Notes under the pieces: generated by a model | Told to the model about the DNA's origin: nothing | The model's database searches: none | Seen by the model: only the letters and a program-made list of their open reading frames with translations | Program-made: the position numbers and the translations under genes | Assembly (NCBI RefSeq): GCF_030067815.1 | Contig: NZ_CP125968.1 | Span: forward strand, 995,001-1,059,000 | DNA length: 64,000 bases | Direction: 5' to 3' | Origin: Sporosarcina thermotolerans | GTDB lineage: Bacteria > Bacillota > Bacilli > Bacillales_A > Planococcaceae | Shown here: positions 48,462-58,105 of the stretch, piece after piece | Layout of the letters: every line of letters begins with the position of its first letter | How positions within the stretch are numbered: the stretch's first letter is position 1

Positions 48462-49178
48462 TTAATCATTATTATCTTTCAAGTTCTGAAGCTCATTTAC
48501 TGTAACAAATGTGTATCCTTCATTTAATAATGATTCAATTATTCCTTCGATAACTTTAAGTTCCTCGCCACTTTCGTCAAACATAGGATGCATTAATATA
48601 ATGGACCCAGGAGTGACATTCTTGTTAATATAATCAATTTTATCAGTGGTGTTTAAAATCATGTCGGGTTCAAGGTTCCAGGTTATTGTATCTTTTTTCA
48701 CCTTGAATAAATAATAAGGCAACCCGACAATCTTTTTTCCATTTGGCGGTCGAAAGTCTATTTCTCCTTCAAATCCAATGCTGCGAATTAAATCGTCTGT
48801 TTTTTCGATTTCTTCCTTAATAAAAGAAGGTGATTTAAAAATCATTCGTTGATGTGAATACGTATGATTTCCGATTTGATGACCTTCGTCTAAAATTTTC
48901 TTTGTTATTTCGGGATTTTTTTCAATTTCATTCCCAATTAAAAAGAAGGTCGTTTTTACATCATACTTCTTTAATAATGTGAGAATATCATCGGTGTTCT
49001 TTGTTGGACCGTCATCAAAAGTGAGTGCAACTACTTTTTGATTCGTTTCCACTTTGTTTGTCAGCCCTCCAAATAACTGAAATTCTCTGGAATTCATCAA
49101 TTCATATGTTCCCACTCCCACTAATAATAAGAAAACCAACAGAATACTTGTACCAATGAATAGTATTTTCTTTTTCAT
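48462..49178 (-). CDS. polysaccharide deacetylase family protein
   Basis: Membrane-anchored NodB-homology enzyme, 238 residues, intact. N-terminal helix LFIGTSILLVFLLLVGVGTY; motif 1 TFDDGP, motif 2 HTYSHQ, motif 3 RPPNGK, and later LMHP. Probably removes acetyl groups from peptidoglycan or another wall polymer. In motif 3 the usual Arg-Pro-Pro-Tyr/Phe-Gly is RPPNG. Confidence 0.9.
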   Translation of the reverse strand: MKKKILFIGTSILLVFLLLVGVGTYELMNSREFQLFGGLTNKVETNQKVVALTFDDGPTKNTDDILTLLKKYDVKTTFFLIGNEIEKNPEITKKILDEGHQIGNHTYSHQRMIFKSPSFIKEEIEKTDDLIRSIGFEGEIDFRPPNGKKIVGLPYYLFKVKKDTITWNLEPDMILNTTDKIDYINKNVTPGSIILMHPMFDESGEELKVIEGIIESLLNEGYTFVTVNELQNLKDNND

Positions 49179-49284
49179 AAGTTACTAATCTCCTCCTTTG
49201 CAGCTTAGGAACAATGACAGTGTAGAGGACAAACATTTAATCATACAATCTCGCGTATGAAGAAGTAAAATGGCTATTATAAAA

Positions 49285-49322
49285 AAACAGGATCTTTCCA
49301 AATGGAGAGATCCTGATTTTTC
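49285..49322 (-). terminator. intrinsic terminator of the MATE gene
   Basis: AAAACAGGATCTTTCC / GGAGAGATCCTGATTTT stem, active on the minus strand. Confidence 0.82.
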
Positions 49323-49338
49323 GGTTTTAGAAAACCAT

Positions 49339-50715
49339 TCAATCACGCAACATAACCTGTAACGTTTTCTTTTTCCATCTCGTTTGGAAATACGTATACT
49401 GGGCAATGAAATTCACACAGAACGCTATTGCATACGAAGCCCAAACGCCGTTCAATTGAAGGGAAGTATGGTGGGATAGGAAATACGCGACAGGTACTTC
49501 GCAAGCCCAAATCGTAAGGACCAAAAAGATGGTCGGCCAGAGGACAACGCCTGTTGCGCGCATCGTAGCAGTTACAGTTTGCATATGACCGAAAATAATA
49601 TAACTCCAAAACGTAATGAATAAATAATCTTTTGCAATAGAAAGAGTTTCAGCATGATCAATGAAAAGACCTAAAATTGGTTGTGCAAACAGATACATAA
49701 TGGCGATAATGATTCCGCCTAATACATAGTTTAGGCGTACACCGATCTGCCGGATTTTTTGAATCATTTGCGTGGAACTGGCACCAAGCGCTTGTGCGAC
49801 GAATACTGATGTCGCAATCGCGATACTCATCGCCGGCATTTGTGCATATCCGCCAATCTGATTAACTACGCCATAAGCAGCTGTCGCACTGGATCCGTAG
49901 ACGTTCACAAATCCGATGATCGCAATTTCAGCGACCGAAATCGCCACCATGCTTATACTGGCCGGGATTGCTAGTTTCAATAAGGATGACAAAATATCCT
50001 TCTTTAATCTGAAGTATTGCAACACCGTTTTATCCAACCGCAAACTATGTTGTTTCTTGTGTAAATAAAGTAAAAGCAATAGAAGTGTTATAAGGTTGGA
50101 CAAAACCGATGCATACGCGGCACCATTCAAACCAAGACGGGGCAAGCCAAGCCACCCGAACATAAGAACAGGGAGAAATATAATGTTTAAGATTACACTG
50201 ATAACCAAGAAAATGAACGGTGTCTTGGAATCACCAACTCCCCGTAAGAAAGTCGTGTACACCATGTAAATAAACATAATTGGTAAAGTGAAAAATAAAA
50301 TACGGGCATACGCAACACTTTGAGCAAAAATATTTTCCGGTGTCTGCATGATGCGCAAAATCGTTTCAATGAATACGCCACCGAAAATGGCAACGACAAT
50401 CGATAAAAGAGTCGTGGCTGCCAACGTGACGCCAACAACTTGCTTCATTTTATCAATATTGCCCGCGCCGAAGGTTTGTCCTACCAATATCGAACTCCCG
50501 GAACCAATGCCAATCGCAAATGCCATCAAAAAAAAGAAGAACGGGAAGAACGCGGATATTGCTGCGAGGGCATCGACCCCCAAATTTCTCCCCACTAAAA
50601 ACATCCCGAAAATCTGACCAAGGGATTGTAAAATATTCGCGAACATAATCGGTAGTAGAAAACTCATGAACGCTTTCGTTAATGCCTTTTCATCGCGTAC
50701 AAGTGTATTATTCAT
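49339..50715 (-). CDS. MATE-family efflux transporter
   Basis: 458 residues, 12 hydrophobic segments in two halves, intact. Contains PIMFANILQSLGQIFGMFLVG at the N-terminus and SIAIATSVFVAQALGASS in the second half, both typical of PF01554. Probably a sodium- or proton-driven drug exporter. It sits alone, with no regulator beside it. Confidence 0.93.
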   Translation of the reverse strand: MNNTLVRDEKALTKAFMSFLLPIMFANILQSLGQIFGMFLVGRNLGVDALAAISAFFPFFFFLMAFAIGIGSGSSILVGQTFGAGNIDKMKQVVGVTLAATTLLSIVVAIFGGVFIETILRIMQTPENIFAQSVAYARILFFTLPIMFIYMVYTTFLRGVGDSKTPFIFLVISVILNIIFLPVLMFGWLGLPRLGLNGAAYASVLSNLITLLLLLLYLHKKQHSLRLDKTVLQYFRLKKDILSSLLKLAIPASISMVAISVAEIAIIGFVNVYGSSATAAYGVVNQIGGYAQMPAMSIAIATSVFVAQALGASSTQMIQKIRQIGVRLNYVLGGIIIAIMYLFAQPILGLFIDHAETLSIAKDYLFITFWSYIIFGHMQTVTATMRATGVVLWPTIFLVLTIWACEVPVAYFLSHHTSLQLNGVWASYAIAFCVNFIAQYTYFQTRWKKKTLQVMLRD

Positions 50716-50885
50716 AATTTATTCCTTTTCATTTTTAATAGGTAAAGGTAAATATAATTCCTATACTGAATGGTGTCAATAAAAAATGTTTAAGCATGTT
50801 TATGACAAATTATACTGTATAAGGTAGTATTTGAATATGTAATTGATTTATATACCTAAAACTAATTAAATGGAGTCCGAAGCGA

Positions 50886-51263
50886 ATGATTCATACGTTG
50901 GGGCAAGTCATGTTATATGTTACGAATCAAGATCAAGCACGAAGTTTTTGGACGGAAAAGTTGGGGTTTCAAGTAATCGGGGAAGAAGATAATGGACAAG
51001 GTTTTCGATGGATTGAGGTTGCTCCGGAAGGTGGGGGACAAGTATCGTCATACACAATAAGGAGTTCGTTGCTAAAATGAGCCCTGAATTGAATCTTTGA
51101 ACACCTTCGTTAATGTTCTTTACGGAGAATGTAGATGAGCTTTTTAACGCTCTTAAGAATAAAGGAGTTAAGACTGGCGAGATGATGGAGTTGCCAACAG
51201 GTAAACATTTTTAATTTTGCTGATGAAGAGGATAATTATTTTGCTGTAATTGAAAAGAAGTAA
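50886..51263 (+). pseudogene. VOC-superfamily (glyoxalase-like) protein, broken by three lesions
   Basis: Begins MIHTLGQVMLYVTNQDQARS with SFWTEKLGFQVIGEED, a normal VOC N-half. Then a shift after GGG near 51038 (into TSIVIHNKEFVAKM), an in-frame TGA near 51097 (LNL-stop-TPSLMFFTENVDELF), and one extra T at about 51210 before FNFADEEDNYFAVIEKK and TAA 51261-51263. The nonsense codon is a base substitution and not a homopolymer error, so this may be a true pseudogene. Confidence 0.75.
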
Positions 51264-51277
51264 TCTTTTTTAGACCT

Positions 51278-51318
51278 GTCACCTACACATTTTAGTTTGT
51301 GTTGGTGGCAGTTTTTTT
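51278..51318 (+). terminator. intrinsic terminator after the VOC gene
   Basis: CACCTACACA / TGTGTTGGTG stem, then GCAGTTTTTTTG. Confidence 0.8.
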
Positions 51319-51400
51319 GTACGTTAACCGATTATTTTTGCTAAACATTGGACCTCAATAGGAAGTTCATGGTGTTTAAAGGGAAGTTCGTATGACAATA
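51304..51400 (+). repeat. shared intergenic element with two 21-bp units (copy 1)
   Basis: GGTGGCAGTTTTTTTGTACG, TTAACCGATTATTTTTGC, AACATTGGACCTCAATAGGA and AGTTC...GTTTAAAGGGAAGTTC align with 56364-56452. Confidence 0.7.
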
Positions 51401-51610
51401 TAACTGCGCCGTATAACAACGTAATGCGAATGGAAGGAACCAGTATAGGGTAGGCGACATTGGATAAGAGATTAAGAAAATGAAAGAACTTCTTTAGCAA
51501 ACTTACATTTTTGTCATGACGCCTTTTCCGATAATTACCTATGATACAATCAGGATAAATATAAGCCTTTAAAGTTGTATCTCATTTCAAGGATAGGGGT
51601 GGGAAGGAAA

Positions 51611-52284
51611 ATGTTTACCGTTTTAGTTGTGGAAGATGAGATGAAAATCCGTTCGATTATTGCATCAGAATTGCAAAAATGGGGATATGCGGTTCATGTT
51701 GTAGAAGATTTCCGTCAAGTGGAAGAATCATTCCTCACGGTGAAACCGAATCTCGTCTTGCTTGATATTAATCTACCTTATATGAATGGATTTTATTGGT
51801 GCGAACGGATTAGACGGCATTCAAATGTACCAATCGTCTTCCTCTCATCACGAACGGAGACGATGGACATGATGATGGCACTGAATATGGGGGAGACGAC
51901 TTTGTTCAAAAACCATTCTCGATGGAGATGCTGCTAACAAAAATCCATGCACTATTGAGAAGGACATATACCTACCAACAAGCAGATACCGATCGGCTTA
52001 CACATCGCGATTTAACGCTTAATGTAAAGAAGGCGGCTCTTTCCACTCCTGAAGGTGAAATTGAGTTAACGAAAAATGAATTCCGCATCCTTTGCGTTCT
52101 TCTTGAACGTAAAAGTGAAATTGTCCCGCGTGATGAATTAATAACAGCCTTATGGGAGGATGAAAATTTCATCGATGACAACACGCTCACTGTCAATATA
52201 AACCGGTTGCGCCGAAAATTAGGCGAATATGGAATGGTAGGATACATTCAAACGAAAAAAGGACAAGGATACATACTCTCATGA
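51611..52284 (+). CDS. bceR: response regulator, BceR/OmpR type (frameshifted)
   Basis: Receiver domain with VVEDE, phospho-acceptor Asp in VLLDINLPYMNG and the S-S-R segment; C-terminal winged helix with ELTKNEFRILCVLLERK, NINRLRRKLGE and KGQGYIL. Break at GGGGG 51889-51893: one more G gives NMGGDDFVQKPFSMEML. About 225 residues. ATG 51611 behind GGAAGGAAA. The stop overlaps the kinase start (ATGA). Activates the Bce ABC transporter genes in known systems. Confidence 0.93.
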
Positions 52285-53297
52285 GCACTTCATTTAGCCA
52301 ATACATCCGCTTCCAAAAGCGCCTAATCATCTTGTATGCAGGTATCATGTCGTTTGTCACAATTATGCTTAATGTCGAGCCGAGTATGTCCATCCATTTT
52401 TCCAATATCCTTTATATCCATGTCATTTCGCTCTTTTTCTTTATTTCTTATTTGGTAATCGATTATTATATCATTGCAAAGCATCATAAGGAGATTAGTT
52501 CCCGTTGGAGCAACGGAGCGTTTATACAGGACGGGATAGGAGCTGCAAATACATATGAGCAGCAATTGTATATGGAATTGCTCCAAGCAGTAAACAATGC
52601 GCAACAGCAACAATTAACATCCATCCTTCGCGATAAAAAGGAATCAATGGAATTCATGACGACCTGGTTCCATGATATTAAAACACCGATTGCAATCAGT
52701 AAATTGATAGTGGAGCAAGCGAAGGGAAACCCGGAAAACGAGAGTATTTTAGAAGAAATCTCACGCATTGAACGAAGTGTCAATCAGGCCCTTTACTTCA
52801 CAAGAACCGACCATTTCGCAAGGGATTATTTCATCTCAAGGACGGAACTGACACAATCGTCAAGTCTGTCGTTAAAAAATTTGCAAAGGAGTTCATTAGA
52901 CGGAAGATAAAAATTGACCTTCAAATTCAACCCTTGGTAATTGAAACGGACACTAAATGGCTTGTCTACTCGCTATCTGAATTCATCTCTAATGCATTGA
53001 AGTACTCAGAGGACGGAGAAATAATTACAATTATTTCTGAGGAAGATTCCAATGAGGTTAGATTAAAAATAAAAGACCAGGGCATTGGCATCCCGGACCA
53101 GGATATAGGCCGTGTCTTTGAATTAGGTTTCACAGGAACAAATGGCCGCATTAACAGTAAATCAACCGGGATTGGTTTGTATATCGCAAAAAAAATTATA
53201 GACAAGATTGGTCATGGGGTAACTATCTCGACGGTAAATATGTATACAGTTATAACTGTCCATTTTCCAAAAGGCGATGATTATTACGCCATTGTAA
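52281..53297 (+). CDS. bceS: intramembrane-sensing histidine kinase, BceS type (frameshifted)
   Basis: Two N-terminal helices separated by only a few residues (LIILYAGIMSFVTIM and ILYIHVISLFFFISYLV), so no extracellular sensor, as in BceS kinases that rely on the transporter for sensing. H box FHDIKTPIAISK; N box FISNALKYS; G boxes DQGIGIPDQD and STGIGLYIAKK. Break near 52846 (a missing base before GACACAATCGTCAAG). The second frame reads on through the terminator hairpin to 53413, so a further shift probably makes TAA 53295-53297 the true stop. Confidence 0.9.
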
Positions 53298-53299
53298 AT

Positions 53300-53328
53300 G
53301 AAACGGGAAAGGCGAGCCCTTCCCGTTT
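53300..53328. terminator. bidirectional terminator between bceS and bceB
   Basis: AAACGGGAAAGGC / CCCTTCCCGTTT stem at the convergence of the two transcripts. Confidence 0.8.
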
Positions 53329-53330
53329 AT

Positions 53331-55295
53331 TTATGAATTCACAAGTTTGTTTGCAGTTGCAACGGTCATTTGGTAATAAAGGCCATATAAACATGTATAC
53401 ACAGAGACGCTGATTGAAACAGGATAGATGAAATTGATATCCATCACATAAGAGAGTGCTGCAAGGATGATGCAACTATGCGTAATCCCTACAAGGAGAG
53501 GGAGAAGGAAAAATAGAAATGTTTGTCTTGCAATCAGCGCCTTTACCTTCTTCCGACTCAGTCCGATTTTACGTAAAATTTCGTAACGCTTTCGGTCTTC
53601 CGCTGCTTCTGTCAACGTTTTAAAATAAATAACACTGCCTGTGGCTACTAAAAAAACAAGTCCCATGAAGCCAAACACGAAGATGAGCAGGCCATATATG
53701 GATTGCCCTGTTTGATAACTTTCAGAAAAACTATAGAAGCCCTTGTCCGGCTCGAACCACTCCGTTTCGTTCCCATCGCCTTCATAGACTGCTTTTAAAT
53801 CATCTGTCAATCGATTTGCTTCCTTCTGATTACCGACCTTTATTACCCGAGTCGCATGCATAGTTCCACTTTGTTTCAATTGTTCGTACATACTATCATT
53901 CACAATCAATACGGATGGCTGTACATTATATGAAAAGAGTGTTTCCACTTTATTGCCGATAACATGAAATGGAAGTTCCCCTTTTGGACTGACAAGTGAT
54001 AAATTAGTGCCTACATTCTCATCCTTCTTTTGTGAACCGATAAAATTCCTTCCCAAAATGACTGTTTCATTTTCTCCTTGGATAGTATCTACTGGAGATC
54101 TTTCAAGTTTTTCCGCCAGTAAATTGTATGTTGAGATTGAAAGCACCAAGAAAGAGTCTCGGTAATAATGAAAGCCGCCTGGCACCGAGTCAAGCCCATT
54201 TGCCGATCCAGGAACTGTTAGATACTCGAATGTTTCATCAAAGATAAGTGGATGCTCCTCGTATGCTCCCAAGATATTTGTCACTTTCTTATTAGCAAGT
54301 TCCGACTGCGCGCTGAACTGATAACTAAACGGCACATGATCCTCAAGAGTTTGAAGTGTATTAAAGTAAATTGTATAAGCAAAACCGAATGCAACGAGTG
54401 TTACGGCATTCAACACGGAAATGACAGTTAAAAGCAGACCGTTGCTGCGTAGCCGACTTTTCAATTGTGTGAGCGTCAACAAGTTCTTCCAGCGTTGGTA
54501 GGATTTTTTCCTTTTCTGCCATACATGAACAAGGAATCCGCTGCCCGTATGGAATAGAAAATAGGATCCGATGACAAGGACAGCCAAAATTATTGTGAAA
54601 TTCCTACCGAAATGATCAGCCCAGCTTTTTGATTCGACTGCATGTAAAAGACTCCAATAACCGAAGCTAATCAACGCGACCGCAAGTATTGCAAGAATGT
54701 AAGACGGCTTCCATTGTTGTTGTACCTTCTGCTTTGCCTGAAACAGCTCAATTAAATTAAAACGATAGGCGATCAAATAGCCTTGTAACGACGTAATCGA
54801 CATGACGAGTAGGAAAACAAGCGAAGTCTGTGCGATGGCCGCCGGCTGTATGGAGAAATGAACAACCAATGTAAATCCCATAACTTTGAGTAAAATCATA
54901 CTAAAGAACGTTGAGAATAATTGTCCAAGCCCTATACCAATGACTAACGCGAGAATGCCCAATGACATATTCTCGTAAAACAGCATTTTCCCGATTTCCT
55001 TTTTTGTACCGCCGACTAATGAATAAAGCCCAATTTCCTGCTTACGGTTTGTGATGAAGAATGCATTAGAATACCAGACGAACACCATGATGAACAAGGA
55101 CAGCAAAACCGAAACGCCAGTCAAAAGAGGACCCATCTTATCTTCCCGGGCAAATGCCTCGCCAATTTGCTCATTGTACTGCAATGAAACGAATGTGAAA
55201 TAAATGAGCACACTAAAGGTGAGGGAAGCGATGTAAATAAAATACTTCTGGATATTATATTTTATGTTCTTGAGGACGACATCATATAATGTCAT
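53331..55295 (-). CDS. bceB: bacitracin-type ABC transporter permease, BceB type
   Basis: 654 residues, intact. Ten hydrophobic segments with FtsX domains at both ends and a large extracellular domain (roughly residues 310-530) between helices 7 and 8, the hallmark of BceB-type permeases. That domain recognises lipid II-cycle-targeting peptides in known members. Its 5' end overlaps the ATPase gene by 14 bases. Confidence 0.93.
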   Translation of the reverse strand: MTLYDVVLKNIKYNIQKYFIYIASLTFSVLIYFTFVSLQYNEQIGEAFAREDKMGPLLTGVSVLLSLFIMVFVWYSNAFFITNRKQEIGLYSLVGGTKKEIGKMLFYENMSLGILALVIGIGLGQLFSTFFSMILLKVMGFTLVVHFSIQPAAIAQTSLVFLLVMSITSLQGYLIAYRFNLIELFQAKQKVQQQWKPSYILAILAVALISFGYWSLLHAVESKSWADHFGRNFTIILAVLVIGSYFLFHTGSGFLVHVWQKRKKSYQRWKNLLTLTQLKSRLRSNGLLLTVISVLNAVTLVAFGFAYTIYFNTLQTLEDHVPFSYQFSAQSELANKKVTNILGAYEEHPLIFDETFEYLTVPGSANGLDSVPGGFHYYRDSFLVLSISTYNLLAEKLERSPVDTIQGENETVILGRNFIGSQKKDENVGTNLSLVSPKGELPFHVIGNKVETLFSYNVQPSVLIVNDSMYEQLKQSGTMHATRVIKVGNQKEANRLTDDLKAVYEGDGNETEWFEPDKGFYSFSESYQTGQSIYGLLIFVFGFMGLVFLVATGSVIYFKTLTEAAEDRKRYEILRKIGLSRKKVKALIARQTFLFFLLPLLVGITHSCIILAALSYVMDINFIYPVSISVSVYTCLYGLYYQMTVATANKLVNS

Positions 55296-56049
55296 AACTG
55301 CCGCCTCCCAAGTTTGATAAGGTCATCACAAGCCGATCAAAAAACCACTTCCGATCCTTATCGCCTTTCACAATCTCGGTAAACAATCTACCATCCTTCA
55401 TGAAAAGGACACGGTCGCAATAACTTGCGGCAAAAGCATCGTGCGTAACCATCAAAATTGTCGTCCCATACTCATTATTCATCAATTGAAATGCCGATAG
55501 AAGATCCATCGAAGCTTTTGAATCCAATGCACCGGTCGGTTCATCTGCAAGAACGAGCGTTGGATTATGGATAATCGCCCGCGCAGCAGCAGCCCGCTGC
55601 TTTTGCCCTCCCGACGTTTCATAAGGATACCGGTCCAAAATAGCCCCTATGCCAAGCTTTCCAGCAATTTCATTAACTCTTAAGTCTGTCGAAACATCAT
55701 ATTTGTTGGAAAACGTCATAGGCAGCATGATATTCTCCCGTATCGTCAATGAATCAAGCAAATTATAGTCCTGGAAAATGAATCCTAACTTTGAACGTCT
55801 AAACTCGGATAATGGTTCATCGCTCAAGCTTGTAATCTCAGTTCCGTTTATGCGTACACTTCCCGAGGTTGGTTTATCAATCGTGGCTAAAATATTTAGC
55901 AACGTCGTCTTGCCAGCCCCCGAAGGCCCCATAATGGCAACAAACTCTCCTTCTTGAACGGCAAAGTCGATATCCTCAAGTACGGTAATTAAATTCGATT
56001 TTGTGCCATATACCTTTCGAATGCCTGTTGTCTGCACAACTATATCCAT
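55282..56049 (-). CDS. bceA: bacitracin-type ABC transporter ATP-binding protein, BceA type
   Basis: MacB/LolD-type ATPase, 255 residues: GPSGAGKTT, Q-loop FIFQDYNLLDSLT, signature TSGGQKQRAAAARAI, LADEPTGALDSK. ATG 56049 has GGGGGA eight bases upstream. Forms the bceAB operon, convergent to the bceRS genes instead of following them as in B. subtilis. Intact. Confidence 0.94.
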   Translation of the reverse strand: MDIVVQTTGIRKVYGTKSNLITVLEDIDFAVQEGEFVAIMGPSGAGKTTLLNILATIDKPTSGSVRINGTEITSLSDEPLSEFRRSKLGFIFQDYNLLDSLTIRENIMLPMTFSNKYDVSTDLRVNEIAGKLGIGAILDRYPYETSGGQKQRAAAARAIIHNPTLVLADEPTGALDSKASMDLLSAFQLMNNEYGTTILMVTHDAFAASYCDRVLFMKDGRLFTEIVKGDKDRKWFFDRLVMTLSNLGGGSYDII

Positions 56050-56167
56050 CGCATATTCCCCCAAATCATTTAATCATGTTGTCTCCATCATACCGTGCGG
56101 CATAGGGGTCATCCATTGAAATAACGAACAAAACGAACTCCAAAACTTACATTTTTGTTCGAAATGC

Positions 56168-56256
56168 ACCAAGCTGTGTACTTTGTTCATTAGAAGAAAT
56201 TTGCTTTTAGAATAGAAGAAAACAGGATCTTTCCAAGAGTAGAAATCCTGTTTTTT
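56168..56256. repeat. orphan hairpin and repeat upstream of bceA
   Basis: 56168-56210 (TTTGTTCATTAGAAGAAATT, TGCTTTTAGAAT) resembles 47685-47715 upstream of endonuclease V. It is followed by a hairpin AAACAGGAT / ATCCTGTTT similar to the MATE terminator. Confidence 0.5.
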
Positions 56257-56363
56257 CATAGACACCATTTGCACCCTTAACTCTCCTTTTCCAGCTCCTT
56301 GTAAAAACGGAATGATACTTCCGTTCGAGGCGAAGCGCTTGCTAACTGCACAATTTTTTTATT

Positions 56364-56700
56364 AGGGTGGCAGTTTTTTGCATGTTAACCGATGATTTTG
56401 CTGAACATTGGCATTCCATTCAATAGGAAGTGTTCTCGGTGTTTAACGGGAAGTCATAGGCGTTCAATAGGAAGTACTCGGCGTTTAACGGGAAGTCTTT
56501 GCCGTTCAATGGGAAGTTCCCTGCGTTTAACGGGAAGTCTTTGCCGTTCAATGGGAAGTTCCCTGCGTTTAACGGGAAGTCTTTGCCGTTCAATGAGAAG
56601 TTCCTGACGTTTAACGGGAAGTCTTTGTCGTTCAATGGGAAGTTCCCGGCGTTTAACGGGAAGTCTCTAACATTCAATGGGAAGTTTACTCGTTTGGACA
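56364..56700. repeat. shared element (copy 2) and 42-bp (2 x 21) periodic array
   Basis: 56364-56452 aligns with 51304-51396. It runs into about six units alternating GTTTAACGGGAAGTCTTTGCC and GTTCAATGGGAAGTTCCCTGC (42-bp period: GTTTAA at 56483, 56525, 56567). Each 21-bp half has a 14-bp core and 7 variable bases. No gene is supported between 56257 and 56805. Confidence 0.85.
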
Positions 56701-56805
56701 CCTGGCGGGCAGTGAACATGAACGTTTTCACAAAAGTACTTGTCAATATTACTGAACCTTGGAATAATTGTAATTACAATAAGATGTCTAATGGGGGGAT
56801 GTATC

Positions 56806-57168
56806 ATGAAAGTGCGTTCAGGAAATGTAATTGGTTTTGAGTTGAATAGTCAAGAACCGGAAAAAGCAGCGGAATTTTATTCCACCGTTTTCGGGTGGGA
56901 AATTGCCAAGCCGAAATGGGATTACAGAGCTATTTCGACAGGAGACATAGAACATGGCGGCATTAATGGAGGAATTGCAAAAGGTCCACATGATTTCCCG
57001 CATGGCGCACGTATCCAGATTGAAGTGGATCTAATTGATGAGGCAATTTTGAAGGCTACAGAAAATGGGGCGATGATCGTTAGAGAGAAAATGGAATTCG
57101 ACGAGTTTTATCTTGCTTATTTAGTAGATCCAACGGGAATTGGCTTTGGGCTTATTCAAAACAAATAA
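56806..57168 (+). CDS. VOC-superfamily (glyoxalase-like) protein
   Basis: 120 residues, intact: VIGFELNSQEPEKAAEFYSTVFGW at the N-terminus and LAYLVDPTGIGFGLIQ at the C-terminus, the single-domain VOC form often annotated as a 27-kDa antigen CFP30B-like protein. ATG 56806 behind GGGGGG; the longer frame from 56740 has no ribosome site. Substrate unknown. Confidence 0.86.
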   Translation: MKVRSGNVIGFELNSQEPEKAAEFYSTVFGWEIAKPKWDYRAISTGDIEHGGINGGIAKGPHDFPHGARIQIEVDLIDEAILKATENGAMIVREKMEFDEFYLAYLVDPTGIGFGLIQNK

Positions 57169-57198
57169 TAGTTTTTAGTTGGAATGAGGGGGGATCGT

Positions 57199-58083
57199 AT
57201 GCAACAACGTATAGACAATGAGTTTAGCTTAATGAAAGCAAATCCAAAAGATTTCGCAATACATTACACTACCTATAGGGAAAATGTGTTTTTTAGACAG
57301 AGCTGGGAAAGACGCGTGGCTATTTTTGGAAGTGAAGTCCCTTGCTACTGGCTATTGCAGAGCGGGAGACGTATTGGTGGAGTGTGCTTAGAACCTAACA
57401 TGCTTTGGTCCTTTTTCTTGGAACCGCCATTTACAGAAAGTTATAGAGTTCTAAGAAGGTTGAAGAAATACTTGAAAGATATTTCCGAACCATCCAAGCC
57501 TCTTGAGGCAATTGGAATATTACCATACCAAGCAGAGCATTTCTTACGTTTAGGGTTCAAACCAATCGAAGCAAGGCGTATTATGATTCGACCTACTGAG
57601 CAGTTCGATATGATTGACTGGGGAACTGACTTTTTCATTAAAGCCCCGACTACCGAGGATTTAGAAACCATTGCTCAACTTTCATACCAATGCTATTCAG
57701 GAGCTGACAGAATCGGCCATCCAACAGAAAATACAATCGAGCAGCAAAGATCAGACTTGGATTACTATTTCAAGCACAACGGGGAGGAGTTATTGCAAAA
57801 AGCTTCTCGCCTTATCTTCGATAAAAATACAAAACAATTAGTCGGAGCATGCCTAATTTCAATATGGGAAGACCTTCCGTTAGTTTATGATATTGTCGTT
57901 GATAAAAACTACAGGGGTAGAGGCATAGCGTCCAAATTGTTGAAACACTCCTTATCTACTTTAAAGGAGCAACATGATGTGGTTTGCCTTTTTGTCACTG
58001 TAGGCAATCCAGCGGAGTCACTTTATTATGACTTAGGCTTTTTACCGGGAATGGAACAAACGACATATAGTTTACCTCGTTAA
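57199..58083 (+). CDS. GNAT-family N-acetyltransferase
   Basis: 294 residues. The C-terminal half is a GNAT domain: VYDIVVDKNYRGRGIASKLLKHSLSTL holds the acetyl-CoA loop RGRGIA, and PAESLYYDLGF is beta-5/alpha-4. The N-terminal half (WERRVAIFGSEVPCYWLLQ; IGILPYQAEHFLRLGFKPIEARRI) resembles a second, degenerate GNAT fold. ATG 57199 behind GAGGGGGG. Intact; followed 22 bp later by a PaiB-like gene. Confidence 0.86.
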   Translation: MQQRIDNEFSLMKANPKDFAIHYTTYRENVFFRQSWERRVAIFGSEVPCYWLLQSGRRIGGVCLEPNMLWSFFLEPPFTESYRVLRRLKKYLKDISEPSKPLEAIGILPYQAEHFLRLGFKPIEARRIMIRPTEQFDMIDWGTDFFIKAPTTEDLETIAQLSYQCYSGADRIGHPTENTIEQQRSDLDYYFKHNGEELLQKASRLIFDKNTKQLVGACLISIWEDLPLVYDIVVDKNYRGRGIASKLLKHSLSTLKEQHDVVCLFVTVGNPAESLYYDLGFLPGMEQTTYSLPR

Positions 58084-58105
58084 AAATAAGGGAGAGGGGG
58101 AGCCT

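Noticed and set aside
56499..56840. 113-residue open frame of NGK repeats across the array
   Set aside because: It exists because 42 bp is a multiple of three; it has no ribosome site, and open frames occur in the array on both strands.
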